In this document: positions 36,601-44,283 of the stretch, piece after piece
Layout of the letters: every line of letters begins with the position of its first letter
How positions within the stretch are numbered: position 1 is the stretch's first letter
DNA from: Marinomonas polaris DSM 16579
GTDB lineage: Bacteria > Pseudomonadota > Gammaproteobacteria > Pseudomonadales > Marinomonadaceae
Direction: 5' to 3'
Assembly: GCF_900129155.1 (NCBI RefSeq)
Contig: NZ_FQVF01000025.1
Span: 16,103-80,102, forward strand
Length of the DNA stretch: 64,000 nt
Made by a program: the position numbers and the translations under genes
The notes under the pieces: model-generated
What the model saw: only the letters and a program-made list of their open reading frames with translations
The model's database searches: none
What the model was told of the DNA's origin: nothing

Positions 36601-37777
36601 AGCCTTGGAACAAACCTTCAGCCGACTCTTTGGTCGGTGGCTCGCCAGGACGCATCATGCGGTAAATTTCAACCAAAGCTTCCAACTGATTACTAGTTGG
36701 ATCAATACGAAGTGTGTCAGAAATAAATGGACCGTTATCCAAATCGTTCGTGTAAAGCGTATCAACTTCAGTAATACCAGAAGAAACCAACGCTTCAAGT
36801 AAATCAACAGACAACTCAGTGTTTGCTTCCGCAATCAACTCACCCGTCGCAGGGTGAACTAAGTTTTTCGCCGTTACTTTACCAAGCATGTACTCAAGCG
36901 GCACAGATAGACGCTCAAGACCTGATTTTTCCATCACACGAATGTGCTTAGCAGTAATACGACGACCTTCTTCTACGATCAGTTCGCCATTCGCATCAGC
37001 AATATTAAACAGTGCAGTCTCGCCACGTAGGCGATTTGCAACTAGATCCATTTCAAAACCATCGCGTTTTAAATAGAAACGAGTTGAGTCAAAGAAAGTA
37101 TCTAGGATTTGCTCTGTTCCGTAGCCCAAAGCGCGCAACAAAATAGTTGCCGGCAACTTACGACGACGGTCAATACGAACAAATACGCAATCTTTTGGAT
37201 CAAACTCGAAGTCCAACCATGAACCGCGGTAAGGAATAATACGAGCAGAATGTAGTAACTTGCCTGAAGAGTGTGTCTTACCACGATCGTGGTCGAAGAA
37301 CACACCAGGAGAACGGTGTAATTGAGATACAATAACACGCTCAGTCCCGTTGATTACAAAGGTACCATTGTCTGTCATAAGCGGAATTTCGCCCATGTAG
37401 ACTTCTTGCTCGCGAATGTCTTTGATTGCCTTGTTAGACGACTCTTTATCATAAATGATAAGTCGTACACGAACACGTAAAGGTGCCGCGTAAGTAACAC
37501 CACGCAACTGACACTCTTTAACATCAAAGACTGGCTTGCCTAAACGGTAATCGACGTATTCTAGCGCCGCATTGCCGGAAAAGCTGACCATTGGAAAGAC
37601 AGATTTAAAGGCCCCATGCAGACCTAATTCCCCACGCTCTGCAAGACTTTTACCTTCCTGCAGAAAATTACGGTAGGATTCAAGCTGAATTGCCAGCAAG
37701 TATGGCACATCCAAAACGGGCGGCAGTTTACCGAAATCCTTACGGATACGTTTTTTCTCAGTGTATGAGTAAGCCAT
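33677..37777 (-). CDS. rpoB: RNA polymerase beta subunit
   Basis: 1366 residues from [19 protein letters not shown]. The rifampicin pocket [32 protein letters not shown] has the wild-type residues. The C-terminal clamp segment [24 protein letters not shown] is intact. The eight upstream in-frame codons are probably not translated. Follows rplL across a hairpin-containing gap that probably acts as a partial terminator. Confidence 0.98.
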   Translation of the reverse strand: [1366 protein letters not shown]

Positions 37778-37900
37778 CAGCATTCCCCAGCTTGTGCACA
37801 TTGACGCAAAAGGCCCAAATCAGGCCTTACCATATATGGGAGCATTATCTCCCATGTGAAAATTCTTTTAAGTTTTATTTGAGTTTCAGAAACCCAAAAA

Positions 37901-37926
37901 GGCCGGTGACAATAATGTCACCAGCC
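37901..37926 (-). terminator. attenuator-like hairpin between rplL and rpoB
   Basis: Minus strand: stem GGCTGGTGACA / TGTCACCGGCC (one mismatch, 4-base loop) followed by TTTTT. In E. coli a partial terminator at the same place makes L7/L12 more abundant than RNA polymerase. Confidence 0.75.
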
Positions 37927-37965
37927 ATTTCGACTATTGGTCGAAATCTGGAAATGCAAGTATCA

Positions 37966-38337
37966 TTACTTGATTTCGACAGATGCACCAGCTTCTTCAA
38001 GAGCTGCTTTAAGAGCGGCAGCATCTTCTTTAGAAGCAGCTTCTTTAACAGTCATTGGAGCGCCGTCAACGATAGCTTTAGCTTCTTTCAAGCCAAGACC
38101 AGTCGCTGCACGAACAGCTTTGATTACGTTTACTTTCTTCTCGCCTGCAGCAGTAAGAACAACGTCAAATTCAGTTTGTTCTTCAGCAGCAACGCCAGCG
38201 TCAGCAGCAGGACCTGCAGCTACAGCAGCTGCTGCAGATACGCCGAATTTTTCTTCCATTGCAGAAATTAGTTCAACAACGTCCATCACAGACATTTCTG
38301 CTACTGCATTGATGATATCTTCTTTAGTTAGAGCCAT
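37966..38337 (-). CDS. rplL: 50S ribosomal protein L7/L12
   Basis: 123 residues. N-terminal dimerisation domain, Ala-rich hinge (about 36-52, AAAAVAAGPAADAGVAAE) and C-terminal factor-binding domain (EKKVNVIKAVRAATGLGLKEAK). Present in several copies per ribosome on L10. 81 bp after rplJ. Confidence 0.98.
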   Translation of the reverse strand: MALTKEDIINAVAEMSVMDVVELISAMEEKFGVSAAAAVAAGPAADAGVAAEEQTEFDVVLTAAGEKKVNVIKAVRAATGLGLKEAKAIVDGAPMTVKEAASKEDAAALKAALEEAGASVEIK

Positions 38338-38418
38338 GACTCAGATTCCTAGCATTCTTTATAATCACCCAAGGGTGATAAAACAAATATTTATCAAGAA
38401 GGGATACGGCAAGCCGTA

Positions 38419-38919
38419 TTAAGCCGCTTCTTGCTCTTTTTGATCGCGAACCGCTGCAAGAGTACGTACAAACTTGCTTGTTGCGCCCTGAATAACACTC
38501 ATCAGTTTCGCAATAGCTTCGTCGTATGTAGGCAGTGTTGCCAAACGATCAATGTCGCCAGCTGGGATCAACTCACCGTTGAACGCCAACGCCTTCACTT
38601 CAAACTTACTGTTAGTTTTCGCAAACGCTTTCAACAAACGAGCAGCCGCACCCGGGTGTTCGTTAGAAAAAGCAATTAGCGTAGGACCAACAAAGCTTTC
38701 AGCTAGACATTCGAAGTCAGTGCCTTCAACTGCACGGCGAGCCAAAGTGTTACGTACTACACGTACATAAACACCTGCTTCGCGCGCTTCTTTACGTAGT
38801 GCTGTCATATTGCTCACGGTAACACCGCGAGAATCAGCAACTACCGCAGACAATGCAGTTTTAGCAGCTTCGCTAACTTCGGCGACAATGGCTTTTTTGT
38901 CTTCTAGACCTAATGCCAC
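38419..38919 (-). CDS. rplJ: 50S ribosomal protein L10
   Basis: 166 residues, MALGLEDKKAIVAEVSEAAK; carries the L7/L12 dimers through its C-terminal helix. Autoregulates rplJL in E. coli by binding the leader; a matching leader lies upstream here. Confidence 0.98.
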   Translation of the reverse strand: MALGLEDKKAIVAEVSEAAKTALSAVVADSRGVTVSNMTALRKEAREAGVYVRVVRNTLARRAVEGTDFECLAESFVGPTLIAFSNEHPGAAARLLKAFAKTNSKFEVKALAFNGELIPAGDIDRLATLPTYDEAIAKLMSVIQGATSKFVRTLAAVRDQKEQEAA

Positions 38920-39118
38920 TGGTTTTCTCCTGGATTAGCAGGGAATAAATTCCCCTATTTTTACCAACTCTCCGATTACTCGAAGTACTTGCTGGTGAGT
39001 TAGATCCAGTTAATCTGAATCGGGCCACACCATCTGCGCAGGACAAACATTTTTCAACGTTGTTATTAAACCGTTAGGTTCCTGCGGTCTTTGACGGCCT
39101 ACTCAACAAATAAATGAA
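38920..39118 (-). promoter_or_regulatory. L10 (rplJL) autoregulatory leader
   Basis: The 231-bp gap between rplA and rplJ. Read on the minus strand it contains GTAGGCCGTCAAAGACCG, CCGCAGGAACC and CCTGCGCAGATGGTG, which resemble the L10-binding leader of enterobacteria. Assignment is by recalled motif similarity and position. Confidence 0.65.
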
Positions 39119-39150
39119 GGCAGACCCCAAAGCTCATGATCTAAACATGC

Positions 39151-39852
39151 TTACTTAGTAGAGTTAAGCGCGCCTAGATCAATTTGTAGACCAGGTCCCA
39201 TTGTAGAGGACAAGGTCACTTTTTTCAGGTAAACACCTTTAGAAGACGCAGGCTTAGCACGACGCAAATCGGTTAAAAGCGCTTCCAAGTTACCTCTGAT
39301 AGCATCAGCAGCGAACTCAATAGAGCCAACAGCAGCATGGATGATACCATTTTTATCTGTACGGTAACGAGCTTGACCTGCTTTTGCATTTCGTACTGCA
39401 GTAGCAACATCAGGCGTTACAGTGCCAACTTTAGGGTTAGGCATTAGACCACGTGGACCTAAAATCTGACCTAGTTGACCAACGATACGCATCGCATCAG
39501 GTGATGCAATAACTACGTCAAAATCAAGGTTACCAGCTTTAACTTGTTCAGCCAAATCGTCGAAACCAACAACATCTGCACCAGCTTCTTTCGCAGCTTC
39601 AGCGTTTGCACCTTGTGCAAATACTGCAACACGAACATCTTTACCAGCACCATGAGGCAATACTGTAGAGCCACGAACAACCTGATCAGATTTACGTGGG
39701 TCAACGCCTAGGTTAACAGATACGTCGATAGACTCTTTAAACTTAACAGTAGAAAGCTCAGACAATAGAGCAACAGCTTCTTCTACAGAGTAAAATTTAG
39801 TTGCTTCTACTTTTTCAGCGATCAAGCGAGCGCGTTTAGTTAATTTAGCCAT
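39151..39852 (-). CDS. rplA: 50S ribosomal protein L1
   Basis: 233 residues, MAKLTKRARLIAEKVE; L1 stalk protein, with the LGPRGLMPNPKVGTVT motif (about 128-143). Start overlaps the rplK stop by one base (TAATG), indicating coupling. L1 represses rplKA in E. coli. Confidence 0.98.
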   Translation of the reverse strand: MAKLTKRARLIAEKVEATKFYSVEEAVALLSELSTVKFKESIDVSVNLGVDPRKSDQVVRGSTVLPHGAGKDVRVAVFAQGANAEAAKEAGADVVGFDDLAEQVKAGNLDFDVVIASPDAMRIVGQLGQILGPRGLMPNPKVGTVTPDVATAVRNAKAGQARYRTDKNGIIHAAVGSIEFAADAIRGNLEALLTDLRRAKPASSKGVYLKKVTLSSTMGPGLQIDLGALNSTK

Positions 39853-40286
39853 TAGTTAACACCCTCAACTTCTAGACCCATAGCGCGTGCGCTACCAGCA
39901 ATAGTACGAACTGCTGCATCCATGTTAGAAGCAGTCAAATCAGCCTGCTTAGCAACAACAATCTCTTCTAGTTGAGCACGAGTAACCGTACCAACTTTTT
40001 GAGTGTTTGGACGTGGAGAACCACTCTTCAAGCCAGCTGCCTTTTTAAGCAAAACTGCTGCAGGAGTAGATTTAGTTTCGAATGTAAAACTACGATCACT
40101 GTAAACAGTGATGATAACAGGCGTTGGAAGACCTGGCTCAAGGCTTTGAGTTTTAGCATTGAACGCTTTACAGAATTCCATGATATTCACACCGTGTTGA
40201 CCAAGTGCTGGACCAACTGGTGGACTTGGGTTCGCTTGACCCGCTTTAACTTGTAGCTTGATATAAGCTTGGACTTTCTTAGCCAT
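39852..40286 (-). CDS. rplK: 50S ribosomal protein L11
   Basis: 144 residues, MAKKVQAYIKLQVKAGQANPSPPVGPALGQHGVN. GTPase-centre protein and thiostrepton site. Overlaps rplA by one base; 49 bp after nusG. Confidence 0.98.
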   Translation of the reverse strand: MAKKVQAYIKLQVKAGQANPSPPVGPALGQHGVNIMEFCKAFNAKTQSLEPGLPTPVIITVYSDRSFTFETKSTPAAVLLKKAAGLKSGSPRPNTQKVGTVTRAQLEEIVVAKQADLTASNMDAAVRTIAGSARAMGLEVEGVN

Positions 40287-40335
40287 TTTTCAACTCCAAT
40301 TGGGTCACTGCCCGAAGGCTACCCGTTCAACAAAA

Positions 40336-40869
40336 TCAGGCCTTTTCAACCTGACTAAATTCCAAATCAACTGGCGTAGAGCGCCCAAATATAAGCACTG
40401 CCACTTTGATTCGACTTTTATCGTAATCCACTTCTTCCACAACACCGTTGAAATCAGCAAATGGCCCTTCGTTAACACGAACAACCTCACCAACTTCAAA
40501 CAAAGTCTTAGGACGAGGCTTATCAACACCGTCACTAACACGCTGTAGAATAGCATCCGCTTCGCGAGCCGTAATTGGTGAAGGCTTATCAGCCGTACCA
40601 CCAATAAAACCAAGCACACGAGACGTACCTTTAACCAAATGCCAAGAGGCGTCATTCATATCCATTTGAACCAATACATAACCTGGATAGAACTTTCTTT
40701 CACTCTTGCGCTTTTTGCCATCTCGAATCTCGACCACTTCTTCAGTCGGCACCAAGATGTCACCAAAATTCTCTTCCTGCCCCATAACCTGCACTCGCTC
40801 TGTAAGCGAACGCATTACGTGCTTTTCGTACCCTGAGTACGCTTGTACTACATACCATCGTTTGGTCAC
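40336..40869 (-). CDS. nusG: transcription termination/antitermination factor NusG
   Basis: 177 residues. NGN domain (KRWYVVQAYSGYEKHV..., about 1-115) contacts RNA polymerase; C-terminal KOW domain (VGEVVRVNEGPFADFNGVVEEVDYDKSR) contacts S10 or Rho. The start is most likely the GTG at 40869, with AGGAG six bases before it, rather than the TTG two codons upstream. Follows secE by 9 bp. Confidence 0.97.
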   Translation of the reverse strand: MTKRWYVVQAYSGYEKHVMRSLTERVQVMGQEENFGDILVPTEEVVEIRDGKKRKSERKFYPGYVLVQMDMNDASWHLVKGTSRVLGFIGGTADKPSPITAREADAILQRVSDGVDKPRPKTLFEVGEVVRVNEGPFADFNGVVEEVDYDKSRIKVAVLIFGRSTPVDLEFSQVEKA

Positions 40870-40878
40870 GAGCAACTC

Positions 40879-41247
40879 CTAACTAATTACCGAGGAAACG
40901 ATCCAACCAAGGAACGAATCCACCCCCCATAGTACGAGAGACATAAAAACAACAACCGCTAATACTATTAAGGTTGTTTGCATGGTTTCTTGTCTAGTTG
41001 GCCATACAACTCTGCGAATTTCAGTTTTAGCTTCTTTTGCCAAAGTAAAAAAAGCCTTTCCTTTCACAGTTTGTAATGCAACAAAACCAGCGACACCAGC
41101 CAACACCAAGATAGCGATTAAGCGATACAATAGTGACTCAGCAGAATAATAGTTATTACCAATCACGCCTACCGCAACTAGCAGAACAACAATTGCCCAC
41201 TTAAACACATCTCCGCGAGACGCTTGAGCTTCAGTACTCGAACTCAT
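40879..41247 (-). CDS. secE: protein translocase subunit SecE
   Basis: 122 residues. Three hydrophobic segments (about 15-33, 42-61, 92-115), like the long E. coli form, with the conserved amphipathic helix TEIRRVVWPTRQETMQTT before the last one. Clamps SecY. Transcribed with nusG and probably from the promoter upstream of tRNA-Trp. Confidence 0.97.
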   Translation of the reverse strand: MSSSTEAQASRGDVFKWAIVVLLVAVGVIGNNYYSAESLLYRLIAILVLAGVAGFVALQTVKGKAFFTLAKEAKTEIRRVVWPTRQETMQTTLIVLAVVVFMSLVLWGVDSFLGWIVSSVIS

Positions 41248-41290
41248 ACTTCAGGTGATCCCTAACTAAGAAATAGGATGATACGAAAGA

Positions 41291-41366
41291 TGGCAGGCCA
41301 AGAGGGACTCGAACCCCCAACAGCCGGTTTTGGAAACCGGTGCTCTACCAATTGAACTATTGGCCT
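41291..41366 (-). tRNA. trpT: tRNA-Trp (CCA)
   Basis: 76 nt cloverleaf with acceptor AGGCCAA..., anticodon loop TTCCAAA (anticodon CCA), T-loop GGTTCGAGTCC and encoded 3' CCA. Located 43 bp upstream of secE. Confidence 0.97.
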
Positions 41367-41385
41367 ACATTCGTATGGGCGAAGG

Positions 41386-41414
41386 ATGATACCTGAACAA
41401 GCCAAACCTGGCAA
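41386..41414 (-). promoter_or_regulatory. sigma-70-type promoter for tRNA-Trp-secE-nusG
   Basis: Minus strand: TTGCCA, 17 bases, TATCAT, then CCTTCGCCC. It sits in the gap where tufB would normally be. Confidence 0.7.
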
Positions 41415-41440
41415 GGGTATCTGCCCAAAAAACAGACAAT

Positions 41441-41465
41441 AAAAAAGGCGGTCAAACCACCTATC
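41441..41465 (-). terminator. intrinsic terminator after tRNA-Thr
   Basis: Minus strand: GGTGG-TTTGA-CCGCC followed by TTTTTTATTG, about 25 bp after tRNA-Thr, closing the Tyr-Gly-Thr transcript. Confidence 0.7.
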
Positions 41466-41482
41466 TTTTGCATTGGAAATGC

Positions 41483-41558
41483 TGGAGCTCATGAGCAGAT
41501 TTGAACTGCCGACCTCACCCTTACCAAGGGTGTGCTCTACCAACTGAGCTACATGAGC
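41483..41558 (-). tRNA. thrT: tRNA-Thr (GGT)
   Basis: 76 nt; acceptor GCTCATG / CATGAGC, anticodon loop TTGGTAA (GGT), encoded CCA. Discriminator base is T rather than the A usual for tRNA-Thr. Confidence 0.95.
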
Positions 41559-41560
41559 AT

Positions 41561-41635
41561 TGGAGCGGGTAGCGGGAATCGAACCCGCCTCTTCAGCTTG
41601 GAAGGCTGAGGTAATAGCCACTATACCATACCCGC
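41561..41635 (-). tRNA. glyT: tRNA-Gly (TCC)
   Basis: 75 nt; acceptor GCGGGTA, anticodon loop CTTCCAA (TCC), T-loop GGTTCGATTCC, encoded CCA. Two bases from tRNA-Thr. Confidence 0.97.
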
Positions 41636-41638
41636 AAT

Positions 41639-41722
<84 letters not shown>

Positions 41723-41765
41723 ACGTACTCAGCGCTACAACGCAACACCCCAAAAGGTGGGAGCC

Positions 41766-41793
41766 ATTATATGAATCGTCTTGCCAATTGCAA
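41766..41793 (-). promoter_or_regulatory. promoter of the tRNA-Tyr-Gly-Thr operon
   Basis: Minus strand: TTGCAA, 16 bases, TATAAT, then GC-rich GGCTCCC, about 45 bp before the mature tRNA-Tyr end. Confidence 0.7.
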
Positions 41794-41796
41794 GCG

Positions 41797-42501
41797 CTAG
41801 CAAGGATTTTTTTCTACTTTTATCATCATCTTGGTCAGATCGAAGCGTGACATAAACTGTTCCCAGTCTTTTTCATCCACTGGCTGCGCAATATCTATCT
41901 GCTGAAGCGGGACATTTCGCATATGTTCATAAACATCAACAGCATAGCCAGATACATTTTGAATGCGCACTTTCGCTTGGTCAGCTCGCTCTTTTGAAGA
42001 ATATAGACCTAAAGAGATACGATTCTTCATTTCGGCACGATTAATAACAAAGCTATCAATGGATTTAGAAGCAAGCTCTTTTACTATTCGCTCAGCAATG
42101 GCTGGTGTTTCCGGTGCGGCAATATAGAGCCAAAACTTAGGCCTTTTACCTGAAGTTTCTTGATCCTTATAAGCCCAGCCAAAACTCTTCAGAACTTGAA
42201 TGATTTGTCTTTTATCATCATCGCGCTCTGTTTCTAAGCGCGGACAGTATAGATCAGGCGAATCTCCAGAAGCCTGATCTATCACCTTACTCAGTGCATC
42301 CTCAAGCCCTTCACCATATGCAATCCTCGCATTATAATCCTGCCCAGTAACTGCTGGCACCTCGGACAAGAGATGAATTCTCTCACTCACAGGCGGCCCA
42401 TAAATAGATTCTTTATTTTTTTCTAGCTTATCCTGAACAAAACTATGCCAGCTTAAAAAGGCAGCATTAAGTAACACTATAAAAAGAAATAGCCACTTCA
42501 T
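41797..42501 (-). CDS. SPOR-domain membrane protein
   Basis: 234 residues. N-terminal hydrophobic anchor (about 2-19), a charged linker, then a segment at about 122-193 (KFWLYIAAPETPAIAERIV...NRISLGLYSSKERADQAK) with the two repeats of a SPOR domain, which binds denuded peptidoglycan at septa. No catalytic domain is visible. Its ATG overlaps the coaX stop (ATGA). The order birA-coaX-this gene-tRNAs is the same I recall in Pseudomonas. Division-related function is inferred. Confidence 0.75.
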   Translation of the reverse strand: MKWLFLFIVLLNAAFLSWHSFVQDKLEKNKESIYGPPVSERIHLLSEVPAVTGQDYNARIAYGEGLEDALSKVIDQASGDSPDLYCPRLETERDDDKRQIIQVLKSFGWAYKDQETSGKRPKFWLYIAAPETPAIAERIVKELASKSIDSFVINRAEMKNRISLGLYSSKERADQAKVRIQNVSGYAVDVYEHMRNVPLQQIDIAQPVDEKDWEQFMSRFDLTKMMIKVEKNPC

Positions 42502-43232
42502 TTATTGCCTCTTAACTGTTCATCACCAACCAACTTTGCGCCCAAAGCCACAAGATTAGGAAAACATTCGAGCGCAATGCCTAATCTATTCAATAACGCT
42601 TGCGCATCTCCACCTGTCACAACCCACTTAAATTCAGGATATAGATGATGAATACGCTCTAAAAAACCCAACGCCATCTCATGACAACCTTCTGTCACCG
42701 CTCTTGCCGTAGAGTTAGGCAACCCCTCGCCTTCGACCACCTCATGAGAATCAAAGCGAATCCGAGCAGTTTTCGAGAGCAAAGATTCCGTCATCATTGC
42801 TAACCCAGGAGCAATATAACCACCAAGATGAACACCCTCTCTATTAACCACATCCACTTTTATCGCTGTACCGGCATCCACTACTACCGCATCACCTTTT
42901 ATCAGGTGATGCGCCGCAATAACACCGAGCCATCGATCAATTCCCAATCGCTCAGGCTCAATATAGGCATTACGAACGAAGCAAGCGGTCGCTTGGCTCG
43001 TCAGCGTAATCCATTCACTACTTGGGAACTCAGCTTGGACATCAGCATGCAACAGTGCACTCTGCTCTTTAGATCGTACACTGGCAAAATAAATCACCTC
43101 CGGTGCAAAACCGGTTTCCACAGGACAACTATCACCTCGCTGAACCCACAATACCTTTTCGCCTTCAAAGGCAGTAAATTTGATACTAGTATTACCCGCA
43201 TCAACGACCAAAATTCTAGACTCGACGGACAC
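42498..43232 (-). CDS. coaX: type III pantothenate kinase
   Basis: 244 residues. Phosphorylates pantothenate, first step of CoA synthesis. ASKHA-fold motifs: ILVVDAGNTSIKF (phosphate 1), DRWLGVIAAH, and VVDAGTAIKVDVV plus GGYIAPGLAMM (about 130-160). The GTG at 43232 is the likely start, because GGAGGGG precedes it by six bases; an ATG five codons earlier overlaps that site. It overlaps the birA end by 17 bp and the SPOR gene by 4 bp, so the three are one operon. Confidence 0.95.
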   Translation of the reverse strand: MSVESRILVVDAGNTSIKFTAFEGEKVLWVQRGDSCPVETGFAPEVIYFASVRSKEQSALLHADVQAEFPSSEWITLTSQATACFVRNAYIEPERLGIDRWLGVIAAHHLIKGDAVVVDAGTAIKVDVVNREGVHLGGYIAPGLAMMTESLLSKTARIRFDSHEVVEGEGLPNSTARAVTEGCHEMALGFLERIHHLYPEFKWVVTGGDAQALLNRLGIALECFPNLVALGAKLVGDEQLRGNK

Positions 43233-44172
43233 TAATTTCCCCTCCATGAAGAGCCACCAGCTCACCATTTTCTTCTAGAAGCAGAGCACCTTTTTGATCA
43301 ATACCTCGTGCAATACCTTGACGTTGCTGAGAAACCGTACTAACAGTAACCGTCTGATTGAACAAAACATCATATGCTTGCCACTGATATTGAAAATGCT
43401 TCATACCATTGCCATCTTCAAATAATTGACAAATATCAATCAGCTCTTTGGTTAATTCAGCCAAAATGACATTCCGACTCGGGCGAGACTTAAGGCGAGA
43501 CACAAGGTCCGTCCAAGGCTGATCAACGTGGGTCATAATGCCATCATTCATTTCGACATTAAGTCCGACTCCAATGATCACATGACAAACGTCCTGATCA
43601 GCCACCATTTCCAGTAAAATACCGCAGATTTTCTGACCGTCTACTTGTACGTCATTAGGCCACTTCAACCCAGGATTGGGAATACCAGCTTTTTTTAATA
43701 CTCGAGCTACAGCAACGCCCACCGCGAGACTTAAACCTTCAACAACATTTGGGCCATTATCAAAACGCCATGCGAATGAAAATGTAATATTTTTTGCGAC
43801 TCCCGACTCCCACTGACGACCACGACGCCCCTTACCTTGAGTCTGACGTTCAACCGAGATTAGAACCGGTAAAGGCAGCCCTTGCGATATATAGTGCTTA
43901 GCATCGCCGTTGGTTGATTCTGTCTCAAACGCTAACTTGATCGCCACATCATTTGGCACACCGTTTTCACGCAAAGCGTCTTCAGACAACAGTTCGACTG
44001 GTGAAGGTAAACGATAACCTCGACCTTTAACTGAGTGAACAGTCACACCAATTGCCTCTAACTTTTTAAGCCTCTTCCAGACCGCTGCGCGGGTAACTCC
44101 CAATGCGGCTCCCAACTCTTCGCCAGAGTGAAATTCATTATCACTAAGCAGGGCCAAAACAGCTTGCATCAA
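43216..44172 (-). CDS. birA: bifunctional biotin-protein ligase / biotin operon repressor
   Basis: 318 residues. N-terminal winged helix (about 1-62, HSGEELGAALGVTRAAVWKRLKKLEAIG) for operator binding; catalytic domain with the biotinyl-5'-AMP loop RQTQGKGRRGRQWES (about 109-123) and KWPNDVQVDGQKICGILLE; C-terminal SH3-like domain. Charges acetyl-CoA carboxylase carrier protein and probably represses biotin synthesis. First gene of birA-coaX-SPOR. Confidence 0.96.
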   Translation of the reverse strand: MMQAVLALLSDNEFHSGEELGAALGVTRAAVWKRLKKLEAIGVTVHSVKGRGYRLPSPVELLSEDALRENGVPNDVAIKLAFETESTNGDAKHYISQGLPLPVLISVERQTQGKGRRGRQWESGVAKNITFSFAWRFDNGPNVVEGLSLAVGVAVARVLKKAGIPNPGLKWPNDVQVDGQKICGILLEMVADQDVCHVIIGVGLNVEMNDGIMTHVDQPWTDLVSRLKSRPSRNVILAELTKELIDICQLFEDGNGMKHFQYQWQAYDVLFNQTVTVSTVSQQRQGIARGIDQKGALLLEENGELVALHGGEISVRRV

Positions 44173-44283
44173 CGCTCTCCAATTTCACTTCTTGTATTAT
44201 TCAACCCTAATACCTACCTAATTCCTGACATTTATTAGAGCAATCTATTGCCGAGTCAACTCTGTCATAAGAAGAGTCTCTAC

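Noticed and set aside
41262..41621. Open frames across the tRNA cluster on both strands
   Set aside because: They lie on four clear cloverleaf tRNA genes and have no protein-like sequence.
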